Shown here: positions 40,493 to 51,050 of the stretch, piece by piece
Layout: every line of letters starts with the position of its first letter
Position numbering within the stretch: position 1 is the stretch's first letter
DNA from: Antedon mediterranea
Lineage: Eukaryota > Echinodermata > Crinoidea > Comatulida > Antedonidae
Direction of reading: 5' to 3'
DNA length: 64,000 bases
NCBI RefSeq assembly: GCF_964355755.1
Contig: NC_092678.1
Location: 25,152,365-25,216,364 of the forward strand
Made by a program: the position numbers and the translations under genes
The notes under the pieces: generated by a model
The model's database searches: none
What the model saw: only the letters and a program-made list of their open reading frames with translations
Told to the model about the DNA's origin: nothing

Positions 40493-42661
40493 ATGGCTAC
40501 CGGTGGTGATTTGGCTAAATTTCTAGAAGATATCGATGAGAAGGTTCTAGAGTGTCAAATATGCTTAAATAGACTACATGAACCCAGAACCTTAACATGT
40601 CTTCACAGCTTCTGTTTGGGTTGTCTTGACAACTGGTTGAAGTCAAATAATAAAGAAACTTGTCCAACTTGCTCCAAATCTTATCAGATTCCTGAGGGTG
40701 GTTTAAGGAAATTACAACCCAACACTTTTCTGAATAATCTATTAGACACAATTGAACAATTTACAAATACAGATCAGACTAAATGTATTTGTGGAAAAGA
40801 AGGTCAATCTAAAACCTACTGTCAAGATTGCAGACAATATTTGTGCCACGATTGTAGTGATGCTCATAAGAATATTTCAGCTTGCAAAAATCACAAGTTG
40901 CATTCAGTGGAAGATGTTCAATCTATGAGTATTAGTGAAATCAATGCCATGCACCCGCCTCTGTGTTCCATCCACAACGAACCCTTAACAGTGTTTTGCA
41001 AAATATGCGATGTTGCCATTTGTATACACTGCCAACTCATGGATCACAAGGAATGGGAAGGAAAGGACAAACACACCGTAATCAGCATAACAGACGCGTT
41101 TAAAACATTTAAACAAACATCAACTGAATTGGAGAAAGTGGCAAAACAATGTACAGATAGATTAAATGATGATCTGAAAGTAATGACTGATCATGTAAAG
41201 AAACTAGATGAAAGAAGAGAAAAGAGTTTGAGAGAAATTGAAAATCATGTAGAGGAATTGGTAACAAGAATAAAGGAAAGTGGAGACAAATTAAAGAGTG
41301 AAATGGAGGCAATGTACAAAATAAAGAGGAAGGCAACTGATGCTGACATAGAGGATGTGACAACGACTGTATCGTATATAAACACTAACATCAATTTGCT
41401 GCATCACCTAAAGAAGAGCAACGAAGCAACGGCGATGTTATCTGGTAATAATGTTGTTAGAATACTGGATGAAAAGGTCAAAGAAGCTTCTGAAACAAAA
41501 TATGATGGAAATGCAGAGATTAACTTTGTTAAAAACAATCAACAAATTGCTTCATTGAACGAGGATATTGGAATGGTTACAGAATCAAGGGAAGCAAACT
41601 GCTTTGAAATAAGAGGAGCTGAGAGCATGACGACAGGACAAACGATTGATGTTAAAATAATTAAAACTGATGAATGTGAAATAAATGCAAATGACATAAA
41701 AGCTACATTGACACAACCAACAGGAAAAACTATCATCCCTGAAGTAGAAGAAGACATCAATGGTGACTATACTGTGATAGGTAGATGTACAAGTGCAGGG
41801 ATTTGCAAGGTTGATGTTAGAGTTGATGGTGAACACATTAAGAACTCACCAATGAGTATCAAAGTACAGAAAGAAGGAATAATAAACACTATAAAAATAG
41901 ATAATGTTAAAGAGGTTCATGATGTTGTTAAATATGGAGAAGATTGCTTGCTTGTTTCATGTCAAGATAATGTCATTCACAAATACAAGCAATCAGGAGA
42001 AAACATCGGTACGGTTACACTATCGGAAGGTGTGAAAGTAAACAGAATGTACACAATGAACAATGGTAATATAGCATTCAGTGATTTGGGTAATAAATGT
42101 ATCACATTATGCACTATCAATGGTGAGGTTGTTAAATCATTTGGTAAGGGAGTGTTGGTAAATCCATGGGGTATTCATGTGGATGAAGCATCACGTGTCA
42201 TGTATGTAGCTAAACATGACAATGTAGCCATGTTTAACATTGACAGTGGCAAGCTCATTAAGGAAATAGCAACATGTGATGTTACGGGTTTTAAATTTGG
42301 AAATATCGTGGATGTCACCCTTACAAGACAGGGACATATTCTTGTACTTTACCAAAATCAGAATTGCTTAAAACAATTTGATAACGAGGGAAATTTGATG
42401 AAGGTCATTGTCAGTGAGGGTGATGAAGATGGTAAGGTGACGTACCCACAAGAAGTAGTAGTTGATGATGATGACAATATCATAATATCAAGTTGGCACA
42501 AACTACAGCTATTTAGTAATAGTGGAAAGTTCATTAAAAGGATTGATAAGAAAGAAGATGGAATCAACTATCCAAGAGGATTATTCATCTTATCACACAA
42601 TCCACGTAGACTGGCAGTGGCAAATAATGGTGATAAAACAGTACAAATATTTAATTATTAA
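40493..42661 (+). CDS. TRIM2/3/71-like RING-B-box-filamin-NHL protein, copy 5
   Basis: Intact single exon of 722 codons, the closest relative of copy 4 in its N-terminal half (both read WLKSNNKETCPTC and CICGKEGQSKTYCQDC). RING C3HC4, both B-boxes (PLCSIHNEPLTVFCKICDVAICIHC), coiled coil, filamin repeat (GDYTVIGRCTSAGICKVDV) and NHL propeller are complete. The last strand reads KTVQIFNY rather than KTVKIFNY. The 5' flank is class B, while the 3' flank (TAAATAATAGTTAAATAACA and the GAGGCG hairpin) is the type of copies 1 and 2. This is another sign of exchange inside the array. Probable E3 ligase; target unknown. Confidence 0.93.
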   Translation: MATGGDLAKFLEDIDEKVLECQICLNRLHEPRTLTCLHSFCLGCLDNWLKSNNKETCPTCSKSYQIPEGGLRKLQPNTFLNNLLDTIEQFTNTDQTKCICGKEGQSKTYCQDCRQYLCHDCSDAHKNISACKNHKLHSVEDVQSMSISEINAMHPPLCSIHNEPLTVFCKICDVAICIHCQLMDHKEWEGKDKHTVISITDAFKTFKQTSTELEKVAKQCTDRLNDDLKVMTDHVKKLDERREKSLREIENHVEELVTRIKESGDKLKSEMEAMYKIKRKATDADIEDVTTTVSYINTNINLLHHLKKSNEATAMLSGNNVVRILDEKVKEASETKYDGNAEINFVKNNQQIASLNEDIGMVTESREANCFEIRGAESMTTGQTIDVKIIKTDECEINANDIKATLTQPTGKTIIPEVEEDINGDYTVIGRCTSAGICKVDVRVDGEHIKNSPMSIKVQKEGIINTIKIDNVKEVHDVVKYGEDCLLVSCQDNVIHKYKQSGENIGTVTLSEGVKVNRMYTMNNGNIAFSDLGNKCITLCTINGEVVKSFGKGVLVNPWGIHVDEASRVMYVAKHDNVAMFNIDSGKLIKEIATCDVTGFKFGNIVDVTLTRQGHILVLYQNQNCLKQFDNEGNLMKVIVSEGDEDGKVTYPQEVVVDDDDNIIISSWHKLQLFSNSGKFIKRIDKKEDGINYPRGLFILSHNPRRLAVANNGDKTVQIFNY

Positions 42662-43589
42662 ATAATAGTTAAATAACATTAACATGTGTTATTAACCTTA
42701 CAAAAATAATATACACAGTAATGTTACTTTCCGTATTTAACATAATTAATTAAATAAATCAACTTGTAAATATAATACAAACGTGTACAGATTACAGATA
42801 AAATGTTGTAATCTTATGCATAAATTAGGCTTATTGTTATATAACAATAATCATTTTAATTTCATTTACATATAATTTTATATTTTTGTGATAATATATT
42901 GTTATTGTTTATGAAGAAAATATTGTAATTGAAATCAGAGGCGTCTTAAAGCTAATGTTTTAGCTGGCGCCTCTGTGTAATATGTTGAATTAAAAACACA
43001 ATATTACTTATTACTCAAACTGTATATTCCCCAAGTCACGTAAGCTGACATGGTAGGATTTAAGTGATGACTTAAGTCAGGGAAACTTGTAGTGACGAGA
43101 GAGCACTTAAATGTTTTTAATATAGTACATTTTATTTTCACTTGAATGCTGTGGAACTATTATCTAACGTTAACTAGTGTGTTGATGATTATCAACAGTA
43201 TAATGTCAATAGTATCATAATATTTGAACATATAACCATATTTTGTATATTTCAGCCAAATTTAATTCTGTAAGTATATACTTATTAACACCTACAAATT
43301 CAGGACGCTATCGTGTAAAAAAAAAACAAGTATACTAAAAAATAAATGTTATTTTGCGTATAATTATAATAATCAGTTTATATCATGTTATGATCATATA
43401 TGATTATTAAATTAATTACCGTAGGTAACTATCTTATAGAAACATATTTTATTACACATTAATGAAACATTTCAACTGTATTTAGGTATAATCTAGTAAT
43501 ACTATAATTGTATATTGTGGTAGTTTTTGTACACTTAAATTAGACTGGTTTTTTTTGGCTTGAATCTTTAAAACTGAATAAATAAACTA
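42662..43589 (+). other. Downstream region of TRIM copy 5
   Basis: Matches the region after copy 1, including the GAGGCG hairpin (42935-42975). At about 42995-43015 it carries the uninterrupted site AACACAATATTACTTATTA into which the Penelope-like element inserted at the paralogous place. No gene. Confidence 0.65.
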
Positions 43590-44640
43590 GACATGAAACT
43601 CGTCATTTTGACGAGTTAGTTATCCGCACGACAAACGCCGCGTGCACGTCATACGTTGAAATATTGCATACAAATTATGACCTGAAGTGAAAAATATGAT
43701 ATGTTAGTGCTGAATTCTGTCAATTTTGTGTCATATACAGTAGTATATACAGTATAAACAGTATAATCCATATACATATTACATACAGTGTAGAATAGGT
43801 GAAATTACGGGACCCGACATTTATTCCTATTTTTAACATGGCGACGATATCAAAATGAAACACTAAGATAGCAATTTCGGAAGGACATTATATCTGAAAC
43901 AACATATTAACGTGTAGAAGAAATTTGAATACGTAAAATATAGATGCGCGCTCTTTTAAATGTGATGAACTATGACGCAAAAGATGAAAATACGACTTTT
44001 TTTATTCGGCTGGCCATAAGATGACGTCACAACATCTGATTTGCAAAATGTTCACATGAATTCGTATCTGCAATCCAATAGCTTCCAGAAAACGTTTTAA
44101 TCATGATTATCACTTTTTATTCTGACGAGCTATAACAGATTGAAATTTACTGTAAAGATGAAAAAAAGTGACTCACGTTATTTACATTTTGAGACATGAT
44201 GCCGTCATAAAAATTAAAATACTTTTAAATAATGCGAAAGATAGTTGATTGACCTAGACAATATTAAAATCTCGTGGAAAATGGAATACGGATAAGCGAG
44301 TTGCGCTCTACTGAATGTGATGAGCAATAACCAAACAGACAAATGTTCTATATTTTATTTTCCAGTGGCCATACGATGACGTCACAATGTTTGTTTAACC
44401 AGGGAAGAGTTAATTTAACTCTTCCCTGGTTTAACCTTATTGATGCATGATCCGATATCTACAACTCGTCAACTTCTAGATTTTGTAATAAAAATAAACG
44501 GTTTACGGTTTACTTTAGAAACGACTGTTTAAAAAAAGATATTATTTTGACGATTTTTTAAGCTTTTTCATAAAAAACGCGCGCGAATTGTCTAATCTAA
44601 CGTGTTCGTATGGCGTTATTTTAAGTGCAAAATATGGCGC
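43590..44640 (+). mobile_element. Second copy of the GTTATCCGC/TGACGTCA-repeat element
   Basis: It starts with the hairpin AACTCGTCATTTTGACGAGT followed by GTTATCCGC and runs parallel to 15758-16760 (for example GATGAAAATACGA and AAAATGTTCACATGAATTCG). TGACGTCA is kept at 44022 and 44377 and decayed elsewhere. Its 3' hairpin end is not found in this orientation. An inverted 3' end lies at 46765-46866, with other repeats between. Confidence 0.6.
44397..44431. repeat. Perfect inverted repeat, 17-bp arms
   Basis: AACCAGGGAAGAGTTAA and its complement TTAACTCTTCCCTGGTT are separated by one T. It is inserted in the element copy at 43590; the equivalent place in the 15758 copy lacks it. Confidence 0.95.
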
Positions 44641-44667
44641 GCCAAGCTGTCATTTATTCGGAAATAA

Positions 44668-45053
44668 AGATATCTTAGTTTAAAACTAAGATATCTCTAT
44701 TAATAGAGATATCTCTAATAAAAACTAAGATATCTCTATTAAAAACTAAGATATCTCTATTTAAAATAGAGTTTTAGTTTTAAATAGAGATATCTAAGTT
44801 TTTATCAGAGATATCTTAGTTTTTAATAGAGATATCTCTATTAATAGAGATAACTCTATTAATAGAGATATCTCTATTTAAAACTAAGATATCTCTATTA
44901 AAAACTAAGATATCTTAGTTTTTAATAGAGATATCTCTATTAACAGAGATATCTCTATTAATAGAGATATCTCTATTTAAAACTAAGATATCTCTATTTA
45001 AAACTAAGATATCTCTATTAATAGAGATATCTCTATTAATAGAGATATCTTAG
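44668..45053. repeat. Palindromic AGATATCT satellite
   Basis: About 385 bases built from the 8-bp palindrome AGATATCT joined by a few linkers: CTATTAATAG, TAGTTTAAAACTA and CTATTAAAAACTA. Two of these linkers are themselves palindromic. The tract is close to self-complementary throughout, on every scale, and non-coding. Confidence 0.95.
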
Positions 45054-45621
45054 TTTTTTTCCCGGTTCAGTGTTTTATGGGTAATACGATTTTCCATCTG
45101 TGACTGAGGTAAGGTCAAGTTCCTATTATTGTTAACAATATCTTATCGCAGTCCCAGTTGTAATATAGAGGCTATAATGAAATAAAATGGAACAAAGGCA
45201 GAAACAGAATGTTTGAGAGAAAATGATGAGGCTTATAATGAACACTTTCCATAAAGATAAAAACCATTGTATTTGATCACTATTTAATTGTAGATGATAG
45301 AATTTTCTATATGTACAGTTTTCGTGAAATAGCTTGGTGGATAATGCCGATCATTTTTAATTGTAAAACAAAATTGAAATACCTCTAGTTTTCTAGAAAT
45401 TTCACTCTTATTTATCTGGTTCGCGGTCAATGCCTAGAAAATTGTTTATAAAATACGTGTTATTCCAGGTACAGTCAGTGGGGAGAAGTAGAAGATGTAG
45501 ATGAAGATAATTGTTATTTCCATGTTTGTAAAACGAAATATAAATTTAAACGTGAACACGTCGATACTCATTGCAATAAAACCGACTATCGTCCTTTTCT
45601 TATTTTGTACAATATACTATA
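45054..45621 (+). other. Sequence between the satellite and the hAT-like element
   Basis: AT-rich with no recognised gene. The stretch at 45470-45560 reads coding-like but is short and has no splice support that I trust. Confidence 0.35.
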
Positions 45622-46701
45622 CAGGGCCGTAGCCAGGATCTGTCAAGGGGGGGTTCGCACACTAAGTATTTGGGTCACCCCCACCCCCATACCTACCCCC
45701 CCCCCCCCCCCCACTGGGGTGGGGCCTGAAGCAAAGCAAATTTTGTTAAATGACACCCCTAGATGGCCGGAAAAGACACTCTCATGCAGCATGCTACCAA
45801 TGAGCAAAACGATCGTACTTCTTGGACTCGTGGACTATTTAAACGATAACATTTGTTGCCGTTTGTTAGATGCGCGTGCTCTGTGCGGAACCGCCGATTG
45901 TTTGATCATTTACTCGATATTTTGTTTTGCGTTCAAGTTCAATGCGAACGTACGTCTAGGAGAAGCCCCGAAAAAAGCACACTGGGTGAAGGCAAATGCA
46001 ATTCTTATTATAGCTCTATCTATAATATTTATTTACAGTAATTTGTTGAGGAAATTAAATATGCCAATGTAAATAGGTGATACATATTGATACATTTGAG
46101 TACGTATCGGCTGGTGGTCTAGAAAAAAATAATCGGATGCCATAATGTGAACTACAGTACATGATACCATAGATATTATAGTGTAAAATATTAATATTCA
46201 CTATAATCCTCTATGATACATTATACTTCATAGCCACACATAAATACTGATGTATGTCGGAAGGCTATATACTTTATGCATGCTGCCCGACTGCCAGTGA
46301 TCTAAACAATTGGTACGCAGTTGTCTGGCGGTGTCCTTTGTACGAATCGTTCGGCCCCCAGCTCGCTGTGAGACGCGTCAATATCATGTTACATGCAGGG
46401 ACCAAACATTTATTTTTCAGGTTAAAATCGGCAATTCATTTGCAACTCTTAGAAATTTACAGACTATATCGCTCGAAGTACGCTCATAGATGGTACTGTA
46501 TGAGTTATTCCGAACGAGTTTACAAATTTTTTAATTTACGAACAACTTTTTGTACTGTGGAGCACGTATTTGGACGATTTTCGGAGATGAGGGTGAGGTA
46601 TTGGGCATGTCGGGGATGGGGGTTCGCAGTCGGTTAAGGAGGGTTCGCTGTAAAGGGGGGGTTCGCCCGAACCATAAAAACCCCCCCTGGCTACGGGCCT
46701 G
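45622..46701. mobile_element. Non-autonomous DNA transposon with CAGGGCCGTAGCCAGG ends
   Basis: The left end CAGGGCCGTAGCCAGGATCT and the right end CCCCTGGCTACGGGCCTG are inverted repeats. G-runs followed by GTTCG lie just inside both ends. CTATA flanks it on both sides (45617-45621 and 46702-46706), a likely target duplication. Such CAGGSCCGTAGCCAGG ends recall hAT-like non-autonomous elements. Two internal ORFs (45605-46072 and 46254-46637) start outside or resemble nothing I know and are probably not genes. Confidence 0.65.
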
Positions 46702-46706
46702 CTATA

Positions 46707-48077
46707 TTAATCGGAAAGGGAAAAAATACTAGTTCGGAGAGAGCGCACCACATGTTTATTAATTGGTTATCCGCAACTTAGTTGCAGGATAACCCATGTG
46801 ATTGTAAATATCTTTTTTTTCATCATCTTCTTTGTTCTTCTTTCTTTCCCTGATTTTTGTGAGCAGATGAAGAATAGCGTTAAGGACACTAATACTTAAT
46901 AGGTAATTTTGCAGTGCTAGATGTATGTATAGAAAGTTTTAAAAAAAAGATTGTGGTAATTAATTCTTTTATAACTATTTCCAAGGGTTTTTATCAAATA
47001 AATACAATACATAAGTCACATCTGCTACTTCAAATTAGGCTAAATTCCATAATACGCTATTTGTGGAGTCAAGAATAACCTTTTCTATTTGTATTAATTG
47101 AGGAAATTCCCTCCATAAACGTTTCCGAGTAAAGGACAATGTTGCGTTCTTAACAATATAACTGTACATAAAAGAAGTAATCATGCTAGTCCAATAAAAA
47201 TGCATCAAAGCTTCATTATTCATATCAGAACCATTGTTTTAACATGCATCATTTGCGCCTGTCTACAAACAACTATCAAAACACTATCTATTGAGATAAG
47301 GTAGGTTATTCAATAAGGTAGTACTAGTAGTAGGTTAATGTTGATACCATGTCGTACTTCATGGTTTCGATAAGTGCACTGTTTTAGTATTTTATTAATA
47401 AACACAATCGTCATTCAATAATTAAATATAAAATAAATCGTCTTCATCTTCATTTTCGATGTAAGTTCTATGTCAAAATATTGAATAATACCACGAGTAG
47501 CCTATGTATCATACTTTTGGAAGTTAACTGCATATCGTCAGTTTTGAATACACAGCGAATAGAAATAAGAACTAATCCAGTTTAATAATATTCAGGGCGT
47601 GACTGGTGACGTCATGACAAATGTCACATAACCGATCGATTTATAATTATAAAAATCGATTTATAAACTAATTTCAGAGTATACCGATTGCCCGGGACTC
47701 TCTAACATTTGTAGATCAACTATGATTATTTACTACCAACTTAAACAAAAGGCTGTGGTACAATTTGGTAGAAGTAACATAATATAGCCCCCTATGAGAA
47801 GTGTAGAGTGTAATAATATAAATATACTAACGTCACGAGAATCATGACTAAACAATTAATTCATATCGGAACCATTTACTTGATCTCAGCAATTGGCCTT
47901 GTCTACATTAGTGATAGACTTGCGCCATAATGTATCTTTACAAAATATTAATTGAGTACGAAAAAATGAAAGACAATAAACTCAGTGAATTAGTAAATGT
48001 ATTTCACCATGTAAAAACAATTAAAATAAAAGGAAAATAACCATTAAAGTAATTATCAGTTCACAGATTAACACAGG
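46707..48077 (+). other. Spacer before TRIM copy 6
   Basis: 46765-46866 is an inverted 3' end of the element described at 15758 (GGTTATCCGCAACTTAGTTG, then a TTCTTCTTTC tract). From 46866 to 48077 it matches 24740-25957. A 62-codon minus-strand frame at 47035-47223 is shared with the paralogous spacer, where it has a stop, so I treat it as a relic. No gene. Confidence 0.55.
47590..47710 (+). promoter_or_regulatory. Candidate class A promoter of TRIM copy 6 (CRE-like TGACGTCA)
   Basis: GGCGTGACTGGTGACGTCAT (TGACGTCA at 47607-47614) and ACCGATTGCCCGGGACTCTC are conserved with copies 2 and 3. The acceptor GTTCACAG lies about 450 bp downstream, 11 bases before the start codon of copy 6. Confidence 0.45.
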
Positions 48078-50235
48078 ATGGCTTCCAGTGGTGATTTTGC
48101 TAAATTTCTAGAAGATATCGATGAAAAGGTTCTAGAGTGCCAAATATGCTTAAGTAGACTAAATGAACCCAGAACCTTAACATGTCTTCACAGCTTCTGT
48201 TTGGGTTGTCTTGACAACTGGTTGGAGAAAAATAAGAAAGAAACTTGTCCAACATGCTCCAAATCTTATCAGATTCCAGAGGGTGGGTTAGAAAAATTGC
48301 TACCAAACACATTTCTGAATAATCTATTAGAAACAATTGAACAATTTACAAATACAGATCAGATGAAATGTCTCTGTGGAAAGGAAAATGAAACTAAACA
48401 TTACTGTCAAGATTGCAGACAATATTTGTGCCATGATTGTAGTGATGCTCATAAGAAATATAGACTATTTAAGAATCATACATTGCATGCCGTGGAAGAA
48501 GTTCAATCTATGAGTATCAGTGAAATCAATGCGATGCATCCACCTCTGTGTTCCATCATCAATGAACCCAGTGTTTTGTAAAATATGCGATGTTGCCATA
48601 TGTATTCACTGTTCAATCATGGATCACAAGGAATGGGAAGGAAAAGACAAACACTTGACCATTAGCATAATAGATGCATTTAAAACATTTAAACAAACAT
48701 CAGAAGAATTGGAGAAAGTTGCTAAACAATGTACAGATAAATTAAATGATGATCTTGAAGTAATGAATGATTGTGTTAAGAAACTAGATGAAAAGAGGGA
48801 AAACAGTTTGAGAGGAATTGAAAATCATGTAGAGGAATTGGTAAGAAGAATAAAAGACAGTGGAGACAAATTAAAAAGTGAAGTGGAGGCAATGTACAAA
48901 ATAAAAAGGAAGGCATCTGATGCTGACATAGAGGAAGTGACAACGACTGTATCGTATATAAACACTAACATCAATTTGCTGCATCACCTAAAGAAGGGCA
49001 ACGAAGCAACGGCAATGTTATCTGGTAATGACGTCATTAGAGTGTTGGATGATAGGATCGGAGCAGCTTCTAAAACAAAATATAATGGAAATGCAGAGAT
49101 TAACTTTGTTAAAAACAAACCACAAATAGCTTCATTACAAGAGGATGTTGGAATAATTACAGAATCAAGAGCAGGTTATTTAGAGTTAAGAGGAGCTAAG
49201 AGCATGTCGGCAGGTCAAACATTCAATGTTAACATAATTAAAACTGATGAATGTGAAGTAAATGCAAATGACATAAAAGCTACATTGACACAACCAACAG
49301 GAGAAACTATCATCCCTGAAGTAGAAGAAGACATCAATGGTGACTATACTGTGATAGGTAGATGTACAAGTGCAGGGATTTGCAAGGTTGATGTTAGAGT
49401 TGATGGTGAACACATTAAGAAGTCACCTATGAGTATCAAAGTAGAGAAAGAAGGATTATTAACAATTTTAAAAACAGACAATGAAATTTCTAATGTAGTC
49501 AAATATGGAGAAGATTGCTTGCTTGTTTCATGTTGGGACAATGTTATTCACAAATACAAGCAATCAGGTAAATACATCAGTAAGGTTACACTCTCAGAAG
49601 GTGTGAAAGTAAACAGAATGATTACAATGGACAATGGTAATATAGCATTCAGTGATTGGGAGAATAACTGCATCACATTATGCACTATCAATGGTGAGGT
49701 GGTTAAATCATTTGGTAAGGGAGAGTTGACCCGTCCACCATGGGGTATTCATGTGGATGAAGCATCACATGTCGTGTATGTAGCTAATGATAATAATGTA
49801 GCCATGTTTAACATTGAGAGTGGCAAGCTGATTAAAAAAATAGCAACATGTGATGTTACAGGTTTAAAATTTGTAAATATCATTGATGTCACCCTTACAA
49901 GACAAGGACATATTCTAGTACTTTACCTTAACGAAAGCTGCTTAAAACAATTTGACAATGAAAGAAAGTTGATGAAGGTCATTGTCAATGAGGGTGATGA
50001 AGATGGTAAGGTGAAGCGCCCAAGAGCAGTAGTAGTTGATGATGATGACAATATCATAATAGCAAGTAACCACATAATACAGCTATTTAGTAATAGTGGA
50101 AAGTTCATTAAAAGGATTGATAAGAAAGAAGATGGAATCAAGTATCCAAGAAGATTATGCATCATATCACATCATCCACGTAGACTGGCAGTGGCAAATC
50201 ATGGTGACAAAACAGTAAAAATATTTTGTTATTAA
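48078..50235 (+). pseudogene. TRIM2/3/71-like copy 6, frameshifted in B-box 2
   Basis: Open from 48078 to 48581 and then, in another frame, to 50235. The break is a loss of five bases (TTAAC) in GAACCCTTAACAGTG at about 48569, which removes part of B-box 2. The B-box 2 zinc-ligand histidine is also changed (PLCSIIN where others have PLCSIHN). RING and B-box 1 lie before the break; coiled coil, filamin repeat and NHL propeller are open after it. The protein ends KIFCY instead of KIFNY. The middle is the most divergent of the array (ESRAGYLELRGAKSMSAGQ). Likely a young pseudogene; a RING/B-box-1-only product is possible. Confidence 0.82.
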
Positions 50236-51050
50236 ATAAGAAGTAAATAATTGTTGTTGACATTCTTTTTTAGTGATGGAAATAAATAAGAAACCTTTTC
50301 AACAAAAATATATTTGGGAAGGAGATGAATTCATTTAATAATTACAATAAGTAAATAAGCTTTGAACAATTAGTAGATGAATTCATTTAATAATTAAAAT
50401 AAGTTTTGAACAATTAGTAGATGAATTCATTTAATAATTACAATAAGTAATAAGCTTTGAACAATTAGTAGATGAATTCATTTAATAATTAAAATAAGTA
50501 AATTAGTAGGCTTAAGACGGAATTATTTAATTGTTTTTTTTCACAGAAATGTTTATAAACGTTTATCTTTCTATTGAACTTGTCAAATGACAATTAATCT
50601 GATATTAATTATACTGGCGCCGTGAGGTAATTTCTTGATTGATCGTAGTCAAAACGGTACTGGGTTTGGTCTACTAGCATTCCTGCTCCCATCCATTCAT
50701 AGAAGCTTTGATGAAGTAAGCTTCCTGGTGGTGGCCATAGAACGGTCCCGAATGATGTCTATCTGTATTTAGAAGGCACCGTGTATGAACGGGTGCCGCC
50801 GTTGTAAAGGTGCAGTTTCAATAAATTATATTATAATTTATATTATTTATGAATGTTTATCTTTCTATTGAACGCTAAATGAAAAACATTTAACTTTGTA
50901 TGTGTCAATCAAAGCAACAGATTAATAAAATGCAGTCAGAATTAGTTTGTATTCAATTTATTTAAGAACTCAATATGTATTTACAAAGAGATTAGGTGTC
51001 TGAATTTACTTGGAAACAATTTTAATCAGCTTGCAAATAATTTTGTCAAA
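50236..51050. repeat. TRIM array end: short tandem repeat and retroposon-like tail
   Basis: At 50325-50510 there are four imperfect copies of a roughly 50-bp unit that begins GATGAATTCATTTAATAATT. At 50610-50830 lies a GC-richer stretch with a hairpin (GGCACC/GGTGCC) and the end AAAGGTGCAGTTTCAATAAA. This resembles the tail of the insertion at 21572-21815 and is probably the 3' end of an unidentified retroposon. No gene. Confidence 0.5.

Noticed and set aside
45605-46072. 155-codon ORF across the left end of the CAGGGCCGTAGCCAGG element
   Set aside because: It starts in flanking DNA, crosses the terminal repeat and a C-run, and resembles no known protein.
46254-46637. 127-codon ORF inside the same element
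   Set aside because: No transposase motif or domain recognised; it ends within the inner part of the terminal region.
47035-47223. 62-codon minus-strand frame conserved in two spacers
   Set aside because: The paralogous spacer copy (about 24890-25090) has an in-frame stop, so it is not under coding constraint; the similarity is explained by block duplication.
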